A stretch of 23,153 nt of DNA from positions 1 through 23,153 of the forward strand of contig JACWAG010000378.1 of assembly GCA_014874425.1 (NCBI GenBank), given 5' to 3'. Below the pieces are notes generated by a model. It was not told the origin of the DNA. It was given only the letters and a program-made list of their open reading frames with translations, and ran no database searches. The position numbers and the translations under genes are program-made. The DNA is from Syntrophaceae bacterium. Lineage in GTDB: Bacteria; Desulfobacterota; Desulfomonilia; Desulfomonilales; Desulfomonilaceae. How positions within the stretch are numbered: position 1 is the first letter of the stretch; every line of letters begins with the position of its first letter. Shown here one piece after another: positions 7,738 through 15,007 of this stretch.

Positions 7738-8217
7738 TTACCTGTTTAATTGCCTACCCTGGTCCGCTCTGACATTCATGGCTTTCTTTCTTGCATCTGT
7801 GATTTTCCACTGTATTACTGACCGCCATTTTGGATCTTTGACCAACGGAAGGGCGCGGCTGTAAATTTCAACAGCCTTGGAATATTCGTTCTTCATTTCA
7901 TAGAGCTTGCCCAGATACTCCATTGCAAGATAGTAATCAGGCCTCAACTTTAGAGCGGCCTTGTAATCCCGGATGGCGTCGTCAATCCTATCTACCATCT
8001 GATAAGCAGAGGCTCTCTGTACGTATACCGCCGCATTATCGGGATTTAGATCAATCGACTTGTTGAAAAGGTCTATAGCTGCGTTCCAGTCCCTTTTCAT
8101 GGAGGCTACATAGCCATCACGAAAATAGTCCTGAGCGGTAGAAGACCATCCAGTTTGAGGTACAAGAAGTGCGGCAGTCATAAAAATCATAAGAAATCGC
8201 AGCATCCGGAGGCGCAT
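7738..8217 (-). CDS. Secreted TPR-repeat protein
   Basis: This 159-residue precursor has an N-terminal signal peptide (about 1-26) and three tetratricopeptide repeats at roughly 28-61, 62-95 and 96-129; the LNPDNAAVYVQRASAY and LRPDYYLAMEYLGKLY segments show the A-helix/B-helix pattern. The tail is basic and polar. TPR proteins scaffold protein-protein contacts; this one should work in the periplasm, and no partner is evident. The ATG at 8217 has AAGGG seven bases upstream. The gene stands alone, divergent from the SGNH gene and convergent with the permease gene. Confidence 0.85.
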   Translation of the reverse strand: MRLRMLRFLMIFMTAALLVPQTGWSSTAQDYFRDGYVASMKRDWNAAIDLFNKSIDLNPDNAAVYVQRASAYQMVDRIDDAIRDYKAALKLRPDYYLAMEYLGKLYEMKNEYSKAVEIYSRALPLVKDPKWRSVIQWKITDARKKAMNVRADQGRQLNR

Positions 8218-8279
8218 TTCAGGGCCCTTTCAAGTTTGTCAATATCAAAACGCAGAGAAGTTGTGAACAGGCGATTTTT

Positions 8280-8308
8280 ATAATAGCATGAATGTGATCG
8301 AATAACAA
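8280..8308 (-). promoter_or_regulatory. Candidate promoter of the TPR-protein gene
   Basis: On the minus strand TTGTTA (8303-8308), a 17-bp spacer and TATTAT (8280-8285) match consensus at four and five positions. It predicts a leader of about 56 nt. Confidence 0.4.
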
Positions 8309-8346
8309 TTTCCGATATATAAACTCGCCAATTGCGTTGTAATCTG

Positions 8347-8375
8347 TTGACAGGCGCTTTTAAATCTGAAAGAAT
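8347..8375 (+). promoter_or_regulatory. Candidate promoter of the SGNH/kinase/HAD operon
   Basis: A perfect TTGACA (8347-8352) is followed after 17 bp by AAGAAT (8370-8375; four of six matches). The start point would be about 37 nt before the TTG start at 8419. It is arranged back-to-back with the TPR-gene promoter in a 201-bp intergenic region. Confidence 0.4.
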
Positions 8376-8418
8376 TTTGTGGTCTATTAATATTGCAAAA
8401 ACAGGTTACTAGTCAAAA

Positions 8419-9867
8419 TTGCTAAGCCAAACAAAATTCGGCCGCATACTTGAAGCGTTTCTTGGTTATGGTTTCCCCATAATCGGGTCCGGTATCGCAT
8501 TTGCGGTTCTCTATAACAACACCAATCGTGGTTTTGTTATTCTTCTTTTGCTTTTGTTGTCAAATCTCGTCATTTTTGTCGGTTCTAAGAAGTTGTTTGC
8601 CGCAACTATGCTCGTGGAGTCTCTGCGATTCAGTTCCGTGTGCGCCATTACTGTGATCTCGTCAGTGATATTGGTGGAATTGTCATTTCCTTTTTTCTTG
8701 CCCAAGGATTATTCCCAAACCATGGAATCGACAAGAACTGATACAGCGATGCGACGTCTCAAGGACTTCCATCCAGACCGCGTATTTGGTCAGTTCAATG
8801 GAAAAGATATCGAACAAATTGATACTATCCGCAATGCTGATATAGCTTGGCACAAACCCGGTTCCAATTTTGTCTATTTCGGATATGATCCCAACCGTAA
8901 AATGCGATATCTCAATTTCCATGGGTGGAACTCGACCGGTCATTTTGACAATGATTACGTTATAAACAAACCGGCTCATGTCTTCAGAGTTGTTGTGATA
9001 GGTGATTCTTATGTTGAGTCGGTTCAGGTTCCGCTTGAGTTGACTTTCCATAAACTCACGGAAACAGCCCTCAATCAATCCAAGTTGCTCCCTCAAGGCA
9101 GGCGCTACGAGTTTGTGGCTTTAGGCAATTCCGGGTTCGGACAGAGAGACGAGTTCGATGTTCTAAAGACTCAAGGTATCAAATATGACCCCGACCTCGT
9201 TATCATAGCATTGTGCGGAAACGATTTTTGCGATGATGACCCGGAATTGAAATGGGAATTGATTAAAGCAGGAGGAACCATAACCCCGCCTGTACGGCAA
9301 TTGGCCCATCACGGGTTTGTTGCGTTGGCCTTTACAAAGAAACGCCTGGAAGACGTGTTTAGAAACCGGATAGAAATGAATCCTGAATTGCTTCAGTGGT
9401 CAAAGCAGGATATCCCGAAGGTTGAGAAGGCTTGGCGACGTACTCTCGATTATGCAAAAAAATCTCGAGACATCTGTCAGGCTAGGGGAATAAATTTCTT
9501 GTTAATGTACGTTGGGTCCGAAATCGAAGTCAGGTATGCGCTTGATCCGGCTGGTACAATCGCTAATTTAAAGGCTATGGGTGGACCTCACGCAACAATG
9601 GACTGGGATATTCTGAAATCCGTCCAACGAATGAAGACTTACTGCGACAAGTTCCATATAAACTTTGCAAGCCTTGTAGGACCATTGGCTGAGGCCCAGG
9701 GTCGTACGGGCAAAGTAGTGTTCGCTGACCACTATTCGTTCTTTGGACAAGAGGTAGTAGCAAACACATTGACCTGTTTCATGAAGCAATTCACCATACT
9801 TCGGAAAACCATAAAGGACTCTGTTGATCATTGCTTCAATCATCAATCTTTAGATCACGATCGATAG
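8419..9867 (+). CDS. Membrane-anchored SGNH/GDSL-hydrolase-like protein
   Basis: This 482-residue protein has three predicted membrane helices near 17-33, 38-54 and 73-95, followed by a large SGNH-type domain. Block I is VVIGDSYVES (192-201, nucleophile Ser197), block II is LGNSGFGQ (235-242, Gly236/Asn237), block III is CGNDF (266-270, Asn268), and the C-terminal block is FADHYSFFG (435-443, His438). In most SGNH enzymes the Asp lies two or three residues before the His; here it is directly before it (Asp437), so the triad geometry is uncertain. Membrane SGNH proteins of this type often act as esterases or O-acetyltransferases on cell-surface glycans, but no substrate can be assigned. The start is a TTG with only a weak AGG upstream; the next ATG would remove the first two helices. 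The kinase gene follows after 36 bp. Confidence 0.75.
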   Translation: MLSQTKFGRILEAFLGYGFPIIGSGIAFAVLYNNTNRGFVILLLLLLSNLVIFVGSKKLFAATMLVESLRFSSVCAITVISSVILVELSFPFFLPKDYSQTMESTRTDTAMRRLKDFHPDRVFGQFNGKDIEQIDTIRNADIAWHKPGSNFVYFGYDPNRKMRYLNFHGWNSTGHFDNDYVINKPAHVFRVVVIGDSYVESVQVPLELTFHKLTETALNQSKLLPQGRRYEFVALGNSGFGQRDEFDVLKTQGIKYDPDLVIIALCGNDFCDDDPELKWELIKAGGTITPPVRQLAHHGFVALAFTKKRLEDVFRNRIEMNPELLQWSKQDIPKVEKAWRRTLDYAKKSRDICQARGINFLLMYVGSEIEVRYALDPAGTIANLKAMGGPHATMDWDILKSVQRMKTYCDKFHINFASLVGPLAEAQGRTGKVVFADHYSFFGQEVVANTLTCFMKQFTILRKTIKDSVDHCFNHQSLDHDR

Positions 9868-9903
9868 TCCAGCATTTTAGATTTCTGGAATTGGGGCGAC
9901 GTC

Positions 9904-10911
9904 TTGAAATTTGATTGCGCAGGTTTTGGTTCCATAAATATAGACGAATTCTGGGAAACTTCTTCGAAATTCTTTGAGCTGATAGGCATTGCTCCTGGCC
10001 AGGAAGTCGTCCAAGACATCCATTGGTTCAACAAATATTATCCATTATTAAAGATATCTGGAGACTTGAAAGGGATCGGTCCGGGAGGATCTGCGGCCAA
10101 CACCATCGCCGCCCTCCGCCGCATGGGATTTTCCACCGGTTTTTTCGGGGCCGCCGGCAATGACATTGATGGTAAGATCGACCTAGATGAACTTGGGCAA
10201 AGTGACTCATTGCGCATTAGACACACCAACTTGCCTTCAGGGCGATGTATCGCTTTGATCAATGCTGATGATGCGCATCGCGACCGTGCTTTGGTGATCC
10301 TGCCAAATGCAAACAACCTGGCTGACGAGGCATGGCTGGATGTGAGTTATTTCTGCGACTCGAATTGGGTTCATCTAACTTCCTTTGTTTCAAATGGTCC
10401 TCTTGAAGCCCAAAAAAAACTTGTTCAAACCCTTCCGGACAAGGTGAATATCAGTTTTGATCCCGGGGCCGTTTATTGCGGACTCGGCATGAAGCCGCTG
10501 GAGTCCATAATTGCGAGAAGCCGAGTCCTTTTTCTAGCCGAGGAGGAACTTGTTACTTTGATGGGCCCTACACCAATGGACGAATCAATTTCAAAGCTGA
10601 TTTCGATTGGGACACAGACCATAGTTATAAAAATGGGGCACAGAGGTATTAAGGTCTTTCATGCTAACAAAACATGGTTCCATGACGCAGTCAAACCCAT
10701 CAGCATCGTAGACAGGACAGGAGCGGGAGATGTAGCCGCAGCCGGATTTATAGCAGGGATGATTCTATCGTTGCCTCCCATTGATTGTTTGGCGTTGGCT
10801 TCCGGGACCGCTTCCAAAAGTATTCAGGGATATGGGAGATCCATGTATCCAGACCGCGAATATCTGAAGAATTTTCTCGCCAATCGACAGACAAATGTTT
10901 ATTCCTGGTGA
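9904..10911 (+). CDS. PfkB-family carbohydrate/nucleoside kinase
   Basis: This 335-residue ribokinase-fold protein has GPGGSAANT (59-67, substrate-binding segment), FGAAGNDIDG (81-90) and the C-terminal signature VDRTGAGDVAAAGF (269-282), where Asp276 is the expected catalytic base and the preceding Gly-Ala-Gly forms the anion hole. It should transfer phosphate from ATP to a sugar or nucleoside hydroxyl; the GGSAANT-type motif and length resemble the adenosine kinase/fructokinase side of the family. The NxxE magnesium motif reads AEEE (212-215), with Ala in place of Asn. The start is a TTG with a GGGG-containing ribosome binding site. It lies between the SGNH and HAD genes on one strand with short gaps, so an operon is likely. 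Substrate unknown. Confidence 0.85.
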   Translation: MKFDCAGFGSINIDEFWETSSKFFELIGIAPGQEVVQDIHWFNKYYPLLKISGDLKGIGPGGSAANTIAALRRMGFSTGFFGAAGNDIDGKIDLDELGQSDSLRIRHTNLPSGRCIALINADDAHRDRALVILPNANNLADEAWLDVSYFCDSNWVHLTSFVSNGPLEAQKKLVQTLPDKVNISFDPGAVYCGLGMKPLESIIARSRVLFLAEEELVTLMGPTPMDESISKLISIGTQTIVIKMGHRGIKVFHANKTWFHDAVKPISIVDRTGAGDVAAAGFIAGMILSLPPIDCLALASGTASKSIQGYGRSMYPDREYLKNFLANRQTNVYSW

Positions 10912-10957
10912 TATACTCATAAAGTCGCCACGTGCTAAAATATTGTAGGAGTTACAC

Positions 10958-11959
10958 ATGCCGGAGACGCCAAAACGAATATTTGTAACTGATTGTGAAG
11001 GTCCTATTACAAAAAACGACAACGCGGCCGAACTGGCTGAAGCTTTCATCCCAGACGGGGGTAACTTTTTCCGTAAAATTAGTCTCTACGATGACTATCT
11101 CGCGGAAGTAGCTCGAAAAGATGGATACACAGCAGGTGACACCCTAAAGCTTATTCTTCCATTCTTTAAAGCCTTTGGCCTTGACGACCGAAGCATGAAG
11201 AAATTCTCACGCCGCAATATTCAAATGATACCACTTGCCGATAGCGTTCTTCGAAAAATTCTCGAATTAGCTCGCGCATACATTGTTAGTACAAGTTATG
11301 CGCCTTATATCCAGGGTGTATGCGACGTTATAAGTTTTCCAGTTCGCTTCACGTTCTCAACACAATTAACCTTAGATGCCTACGATCTCTCCGACACGGA
11401 GAAAAATGTGATTCGAGCGGCCCATAAATGGATACTAGAATTGCCTGACATTAAAATCCCTAAAGGCGCTCAAACCTCTTCTGACCTGGCTCAAAGTGAT
11501 CTGGATGTGATAGGGCGCCTTGACCAGTTTTTCTGGAGTGAAGTCACTAACCTCGACATTTATGCCCTTGTTGAATCAGTTAATCCGGTCGGTGGCCATG
11601 AAAAGGCTGAAGCGGTCAGGGAAATCGTAGAAGCCGAAGAAACCGATATCGAGAATATAGTATACGTGGGAGATAGCATAACTGACATTGAGGCATTCCG
11701 TCTTGTTCGAAGTGAGGGAGGACTGGCGGTTTCGTTTAATGGAAATCACTGGGCGGTGAAGGAAGCAATGATAGCCTTAACAGCAAACAACGCGCTCCCG
11801 ATCGAATGGATCGCTACTGCGTTCATATCTCATGGGTTGGGTAGTTTAACGGACCTCATGATTCAACAGGTGACAGATGAAAACTTTTTAGAGATTTCGG
11901 AGACCAGCGCTCGGATTCGAAAAACGGTCAGAACCGAGAAGATCGGGACTCTCGGTTGA
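10958..11959 (+). CDS. HAD-superfamily phosphatase-like protein (COG4030/EhaR-like)
   Basis: This 333-residue protein has a complete set of HAD motifs: VTDCEGPIT (10-18) with nucleophile Asp12, a Ser/Thr motif in VSTSYAP (110-116), Lys216 in GGHEKAEAV, and VGDSITDIEA (237-246) with Asp239 and Asp243. The acid/base position two residues after the nucleophile is Glu14 rather than the usual Asp. The DxEGP-x-x-x-NDNA start reminds me of the uncharacterised COG4030 family, annotated in methanogens as EhaR of energy-converting hydrogenase A; this link is from memory. A small-molecule phosphatase is the likely activity. The ATG has TAGGAG upstream. It follows the PfkB kinase by 46 bp, so kinase and phosphatase may act on related metabolites. 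It converges with the methyltransferase gene with a 13-bp gap. Confidence 0.8.
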   Translation: MPETPKRIFVTDCEGPITKNDNAAELAEAFIPDGGNFFRKISLYDDYLAEVARKDGYTAGDTLKLILPFFKAFGLDDRSMKKFSRRNIQMIPLADSVLRKILELARAYIVSTSYAPYIQGVCDVISFPVRFTFSTQLTLDAYDLSDTEKNVIRAAHKWILELPDIKIPKGAQTSSDLAQSDLDVIGRLDQFFWSEVTNLDIYALVESVNPVGGHEKAEAVREIVEAEETDIENIVYVGDSITDIEAFRLVRSEGGLAVSFNGNHWAVKEAMIALTANNALPIEWIATAFISHGLGSLTDLMIQQVTDENFLEISETSARIRKTVRTEKIGTLG

Positions 11960-11972
11960 AATTAAAGAATTC

Positions 11973-13307
11973 TCAATAAATGTATGGAAAGAATTTCCAA
12001 CTCCGTTTCTGATAATCCTCGTAATCCGGATAGCGTTGTTTAAGGACGTCCTCTTCTTTCCACGCTTTAACTATATATAGAATCGTCATCGCCAGCCAAA
12101 GAGGAAAACACCAAAGACTTCCCCAATAGATTATGTATCCCAGGAACGCAAACATAACAGCAGTATACATTGGATGGCGCACATTTGAGTAGATACCAGT
12201 CGAGATCAATTTTCCGCTGCGTCGGGGAGCGGCAAATACTCTGAAATTCCTGCCGAGTTCTCTATATGCGAGATACGCTGCGCCGAATCCACATATACCT
12301 ATAATTGCTCCAACCAATTTTTGTAATTCGGATATTTGTCGTCCCACGATCCATTTCTCAATCGGGGCAAGTCCTAACATCAGAAATTCCGCTATCACAT
12401 ATCCTACCGATATTAGTTTGTAGTCTTTACCTCTTCCACTGGTATCCCTGCTGTCCCGTGTCAGACCAAACGGCCCCTTTTGATTCTTACCACGGTTGAG
12501 CAACATATAATAAAGTAAACCCCAGTGAAGATTGTAAACCCGTTCAAAACCCATTCGGCGGAGCATTACAGCAATGGACGGCGACCTGTGCCCGGAAAAA
12601 CACATCACTAGGATCGGACGATCTTTAGGACGATTCGAAGCCGCTTCGTATAGTCGTAATCCCCAAGGATAATTTTCAGATGAATTCAGCCTATTCCATT
12701 GAAATTCCGCCTTTGTTCTGACATCGACTACCCATGTGTCTTCAGGGAGAGTGTAGATTTTCCACGGCGACAGTGGCCTGGCGCCGGCTGAGACTGTTAT
12801 TACTTCAGCCCCGAGTATTAATCCTAAAAGTCTGAACAATAAACTAGGTTTTGCGATTTCGTTTGGGTCTGAAATCTCTTCGTCAGAATCAACTCTATCT
12901 AAAACAAGATACGTCTGAAGGACAAAGATACAGAGAAGGGCCATCCATATCAGCCAGCTCCATAAGGCGCCTGTTAGAGCGTTTACAGCCAATGTTATGA
13001 GCAGCAGGGAGGCGCTTAAAGGATGAACAAGAAGTTCTCCGTGAACCTGAGACAAGACCTGAACATTACGACCAGCAATTGGAAGAAAAATTAGGTAACT
13101 GATCAATTCGAGGGTTGAAACAACAAATAACAGGGTTCCCAGTGATAAGCCGATTCCAACTACAATCCACCCAACTGTCCCCAAGGGGTGAAACGAGAAA
13201 CCCGTTTGATACCAAACTGAAATCAACCAGGCTACTAAGAAAGAATAGAAAACTATCACAAGAGACCGACGTGTCTCGTGCTTTTCGAAAAATTCCGGCA
13301 ACTTCAA
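11973..13307 (-). CDS. Membrane protein fusing a rhodanese domain to a PEMT/ICMT-like methyltransferase
   Basis: This 444-residue protein has three parts. Residues 1-175 contain about four hydrophobic helices (near 15-33, 44-74, 97-112 and 113-135) of no family I recognise. Residues ~183-272 are a rhodanese domain: WVVDVRTKAEF (192-202) and the active loop CFSGHRS (236-242) with Cys236 intact. Residues ~298-444 form a membrane methyltransferase of the PEMT/ICMT/NnrU type: ELGRNFRVF, LISTGIYSNVRHPMY (367-381), further helices, then EEDVLKQRYPDYEDY (418-432). Such domains use S-adenosylmethionine to methylate isoprenylcysteine, phospholipid head groups or similar targets at the membrane. The start is a TTG with only a weak purine stretch upstream. 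It follows rpsU across a strong terminator, so it probably has its own promoter. Confidence 0.82.
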   Translation of the reverse strand: MKLPEFFEKHETRRSLVIVFYSFLVAWLISVWYQTGFSFHPLGTVGWIVVGIGLSLGTLLFVVSTLELISYLIFLPIAGRNVQVLSQVHGELLVHPLSASLLLITLAVNALTGALWSWLIWMALLCIFVLQTYLVLDRVDSDEEISDPNEIAKPSLLFRLLGLILGAEVITVSAGARPLSPWKIYTLPEDTWVVDVRTKAEFQWNRLNSSENYPWGLRLYEAASNRPKDRPILVMCFSGHRSPSIAVMLRRMGFERVYNLHWGLLYYMLLNRGKNQKGPFGLTRDSRDTSGRGKDYKLISVGYVIAEFLMLGLAPIEKWIVGRQISELQKLVGAIIGICGFGAAYLAYRELGRNFRVFAAPRRSGKLISTGIYSNVRHPMYTAVMFAFLGYIIYWGSLWCFPLWLAMTILYIVKAWKEEDVLKQRYPDYEDYQKRSWKFFPYIY

Positions 13308-13330
13308 GGTTTCTCTTTTCGACTGTGGGA

Positions 13331-13378
13331 GAAAAAACCGGCATGATGTTCGAATGATTTAATCCGGCCGGTTTTTTC
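13331..13378 (-). terminator. Rho-independent terminator of rpsU
   Basis: GAAAAAACCGGC (13331-13342) and GCCGGTTTTTTC (13367-13378) form a perfect 12-bp inverted repeat with a 24-nt loop. Read leftwards, the GC-rich part of the stem is followed by a run of six U, giving a good intrinsic terminator 27 bp after the rpsU stop. The symmetric A/T tracts could let it work in both directions. Confidence 0.85.
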
Positions 13379-13405
13379 AAACTACTTCAATTATGCAAAT
13401 ATATT

Positions 13406-13606
13406 TTATCTAGTGCGCATTCTTCTGAGTTTCTTAAGAAGCCTTTTACGGGCGGCCATAGCTTTCCGTTTCTTTTTGACACTCGGTTTTTCGTATGCGC
13501 GACGTTTTTTGGTCTCCGTAAGAACACCGGATTTTTGAACCTGTTTCTTGAATCTTCTCAATGCATTTTCAAATGGTTCATCTTCTTTTAAATAAACTCC
13601 TGGCAT
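13406..13606 (-). CDS. rpsU: 30S ribosomal protein bS21
   Basis: This 66-residue protein is highly basic and of normal bS21 length. It starts MPGVYLKEDEPFENALRRFKK, continues with a VQKSGVLTETKKRRAYEKPS stretch, and ends in Lys/Arg-rich helices. bS21 binds the 30S platform near the 3' end of 16S rRNA and assists translation initiation. The ATG at 13606 is preceded by AGGAG with good spacing. The frame extends 36 residues further upstream, but that extension has no ribosome binding site and does not resemble S21, so I treat it as leader. It is transcribed away from the PyrE-like gene, with a promoter candidate ~330 bp upstream and a strong terminator downstream. Confidence 0.95.
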   Translation of the reverse strand: MPGVYLKEDEPFENALRRFKKQVQKSGVLTETKKRRAYEKPSVKKKRKAMAARKRLLKKLRRMRTR

Positions 13607-13805
13607 TAATGATAGCTCCTCTCGTTCAATAAAGAACATCATGGACAAGGCTGGAACGATTTGTGGGTAGGTGTGCGGGTCTTCCAACAACCCTTCACAG
13701 CGCCGTAAAATCATCTAAACCTTGATTAATTCTTTTGTTGTAAACGTATTTGCCCGTTCACCAAGTCCGGTAAACGCGCATGGAAAGTCTTTTCAGCTAA
13801 TTTTG

Positions 13806-13912
13806 GTTATCTTAGGCGATTTTGGATGGAAGTATCAAATCCCTTCTTTTCAGTGAGGCCTGACTTAAAAGTCTTGTGTGGGAACTCACCTACGTAATGC
13901 GTCGGAGATAAC
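13806..13912 (-). ncRNA. Possible structured RNA element in the rpsU leader
   Basis: The 375 bp between the rpsU start and the PyrE-like stop hold no gene I believe. Within it GTTATCT (13906-13912 read on minus) and AGATAAC (13806-13812) can close a 7-bp stem around a ~93-nt interior. That interior contains nested pairs: GGTGAG with CTCACT, and GACTT with AAGTC as a tight hairpin. It begins about 20 nt after the start predicted from the promoter at 13941-13969. It could be a 5' leader controlling rpsU or a small RNA. It matches no family I can name and was paired by eye. Confidence 0.25.
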
Positions 13913-13940
13913 TCCTGAAGGAACAAATATAACAATATTC

Positions 13941-13969
13941 ATAATAAATGACTTAAATATTTGGGTCAA
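13941..13969 (-). promoter_or_regulatory. Candidate strong promoter for the rpsU leader transcript
   Basis: On the minus strand TTGACC (13964-13969), a 17-bp spacer and TATTAT (13941-13946) each match the sigma70 consensus at five of six positions, the best promoter match in the window. It lies 12 bp beyond the PyrE-like stop codon. Transcription would begin near 13934 and give rpsU a leader of more than 300 nt. Confidence 0.55.
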
Positions 13970-13981
13970 GGAAAAATTTGG

Positions 13982-14734
13982 CTATTTTTTAAAGCTCATA
14001 AGCGCCAGACGCTCCCGAACCGATATATTCTGGAATGCTTCAGGATCTTCCAGGTAATCCCGAATAACTTTCCATTCCTCTTTCTCCAGAATTCCTCGGA
14101 GCAGATCAAGGCCTATCGTCTTGAAAGGTATCAGACTGACTATCTCAAAGCCAGTTGCCCGAGCCGCATCGGAAGCTCCCTGCTCACGATCTATAAGCAC
14201 AAGGACCTTCCTGCAGGAAACGTTTCGTAGTCCCCGTCTCTGAAGCTCGTGCTTAATTTGCTCGAAAGCGATGAGCTTGCTGTCAAATCTTGTGACCAAA
14301 TCATCGACCAAAGCAAGGTTGTCTCCGTCTTGGATTTCACCCTCTACAAGTGTGTGTTCACCGTATTCGGATATCATTTGTCGAAAATTCTCGACCGATT
14401 TCACTTTTTCCATCTTCCGCGTGAAACAGCCCGGTATTTTCCCGGCAAAACACATACCTGCAGCTATAGGAACACCTGCCATGGCTATGCCGACAATCCT
14501 GTTTATTTCAGGCGCCTCATGGCGGGCCATTTTCGCTAAAGCTGAACACACCTCAGCAAAAACATCTGGAAAAGACAGAAGTGGACGAAGTTGAATGTAG
14601 AGAGGGCTGTACAGGCCTGAGACTAGGGTCCATCCATCTGGTTTGTCCCTGTAGAAAGTCCTGATCATACGATTTTGATATAGCAGCCGTAAAATTGTTT
14701 TTGCCAAATCAAGTTTTTCCTCAAGCCACGACAT
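13982..14734 (-). CDS. Orotate phosphoribosyltransferase-like protein (divergent PRPP loop)
   Basis: This 250-residue protein aligns by eye with the orotate phosphoribosyltransferase part of UMP synthase: LVSGLYSPLYIQLR (37-50), VGIAMAGVPIA (81-91), a RK pair (106-107), LVEGEIQDGD (129-138), VDDLVT (143-148) and LVLIDREQGASDA (178-190). PyrE enzymes form OMP from orotate and PRPP. Two deviations stand out. The PRPP loop, normally VDDVxTTG(G/S)S, reads VDDLVTRFDS (143-152), losing the TG and Gly. The segment between RK and LVEG is about a dozen residues longer than in human UMPS. A PyrE paralogue or a phosphoribosyltransferase for another base is therefore possible. The start has AGGAGG six bases upstream. 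rpsU follows on the same strand but has its own promoter candidate. Confidence 0.75.
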   Translation of the reverse strand: MSWLEEKLDLAKTILRLLYQNRMIRTFYRDKPDGWTLVSGLYSPLYIQLRPLLSFPDVFAEVCSALAKMARHEAPEINRIVGIAMAGVPIAAGMCFAGKIPGCFTRKMEKVKSVENFRQMISEYGEHTLVEGEIQDGDNLALVDDLVTRFDSKLIAFEQIKHELQRRGLRNVSCRKVLVLIDREQGASDAARATGFEIVSLIPFKTIGLDLLRGILEKEEWKVIRDYLEDPEAFQNISVRERLALMSFKK

Positions 14735-14932
14735 CGTGCGCCTCCTGAAGTTTTGAGAATCAAATAACCCAATTATCTTTATACAACTACCACAAATTAA
14801 AAATTTGCAGCCTCACCAGACTGCGATTGGTAAAATCCAATAATTGCCTTCAACGCTTACAATATTATCTTTTACGTCCCGCCATCAAGAATAATCGGGC
14901 CCGTTCCATTGAAACAGTCAAGGACCCGTAAG

Positions 14933-14961
14933 TTGACTGAATCAACACAATATATTATTTT
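14933..14961 (+). promoter_or_regulatory. Candidate promoter of the Rossmann-hotdog/DHH operon
   Basis: TTGACT (14933-14938), 17 bp, then TATTTT (14956-14961) match consensus at five and four positions. The leader to the ATG at 15008 would be about 40 nt. A short inverted repeat, GTTGA-ctgaa-TCAAC (14932-14946), covers the -35 and might be an operator; with 5-bp arms this is weak. Confidence 0.45.
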
Positions 14962-15007
14962 GAAACACTAATCTTTAAAAGTGCGACTCTATTTGCAAGG
15001 AATTTTT

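Noticed and set aside
9568..9846. Minus-strand frames inside the SGNH gene
   Set aside because: They lie wholly within a gene with clear SGNH motifs on the plus strand and have unprotein-like composition.
13607..13714. 36-residue N-terminal extension of the rpsU frame
   Set aside because: It does not resemble bS21 and has no ribosome binding site, whereas the ATG at 13606 has AGGAG at good spacing and gives a normal-length protein.
13806..13912. Seven-base complementary ends suggesting a tRNA
   Set aside because: The span is 107 nt, there is no TTCRANNC T-loop or CCA-proximal pattern on either strand, and no anticodon arm can be drawn. Kept only as a possible leader structure.
14249..14594. 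Plus-strand frames opposite the PyrE-like gene
   Set aside because: The minus-strand frame has recognisable phosphoribosyltransferase motifs over its full length, so these are antisense shadows.
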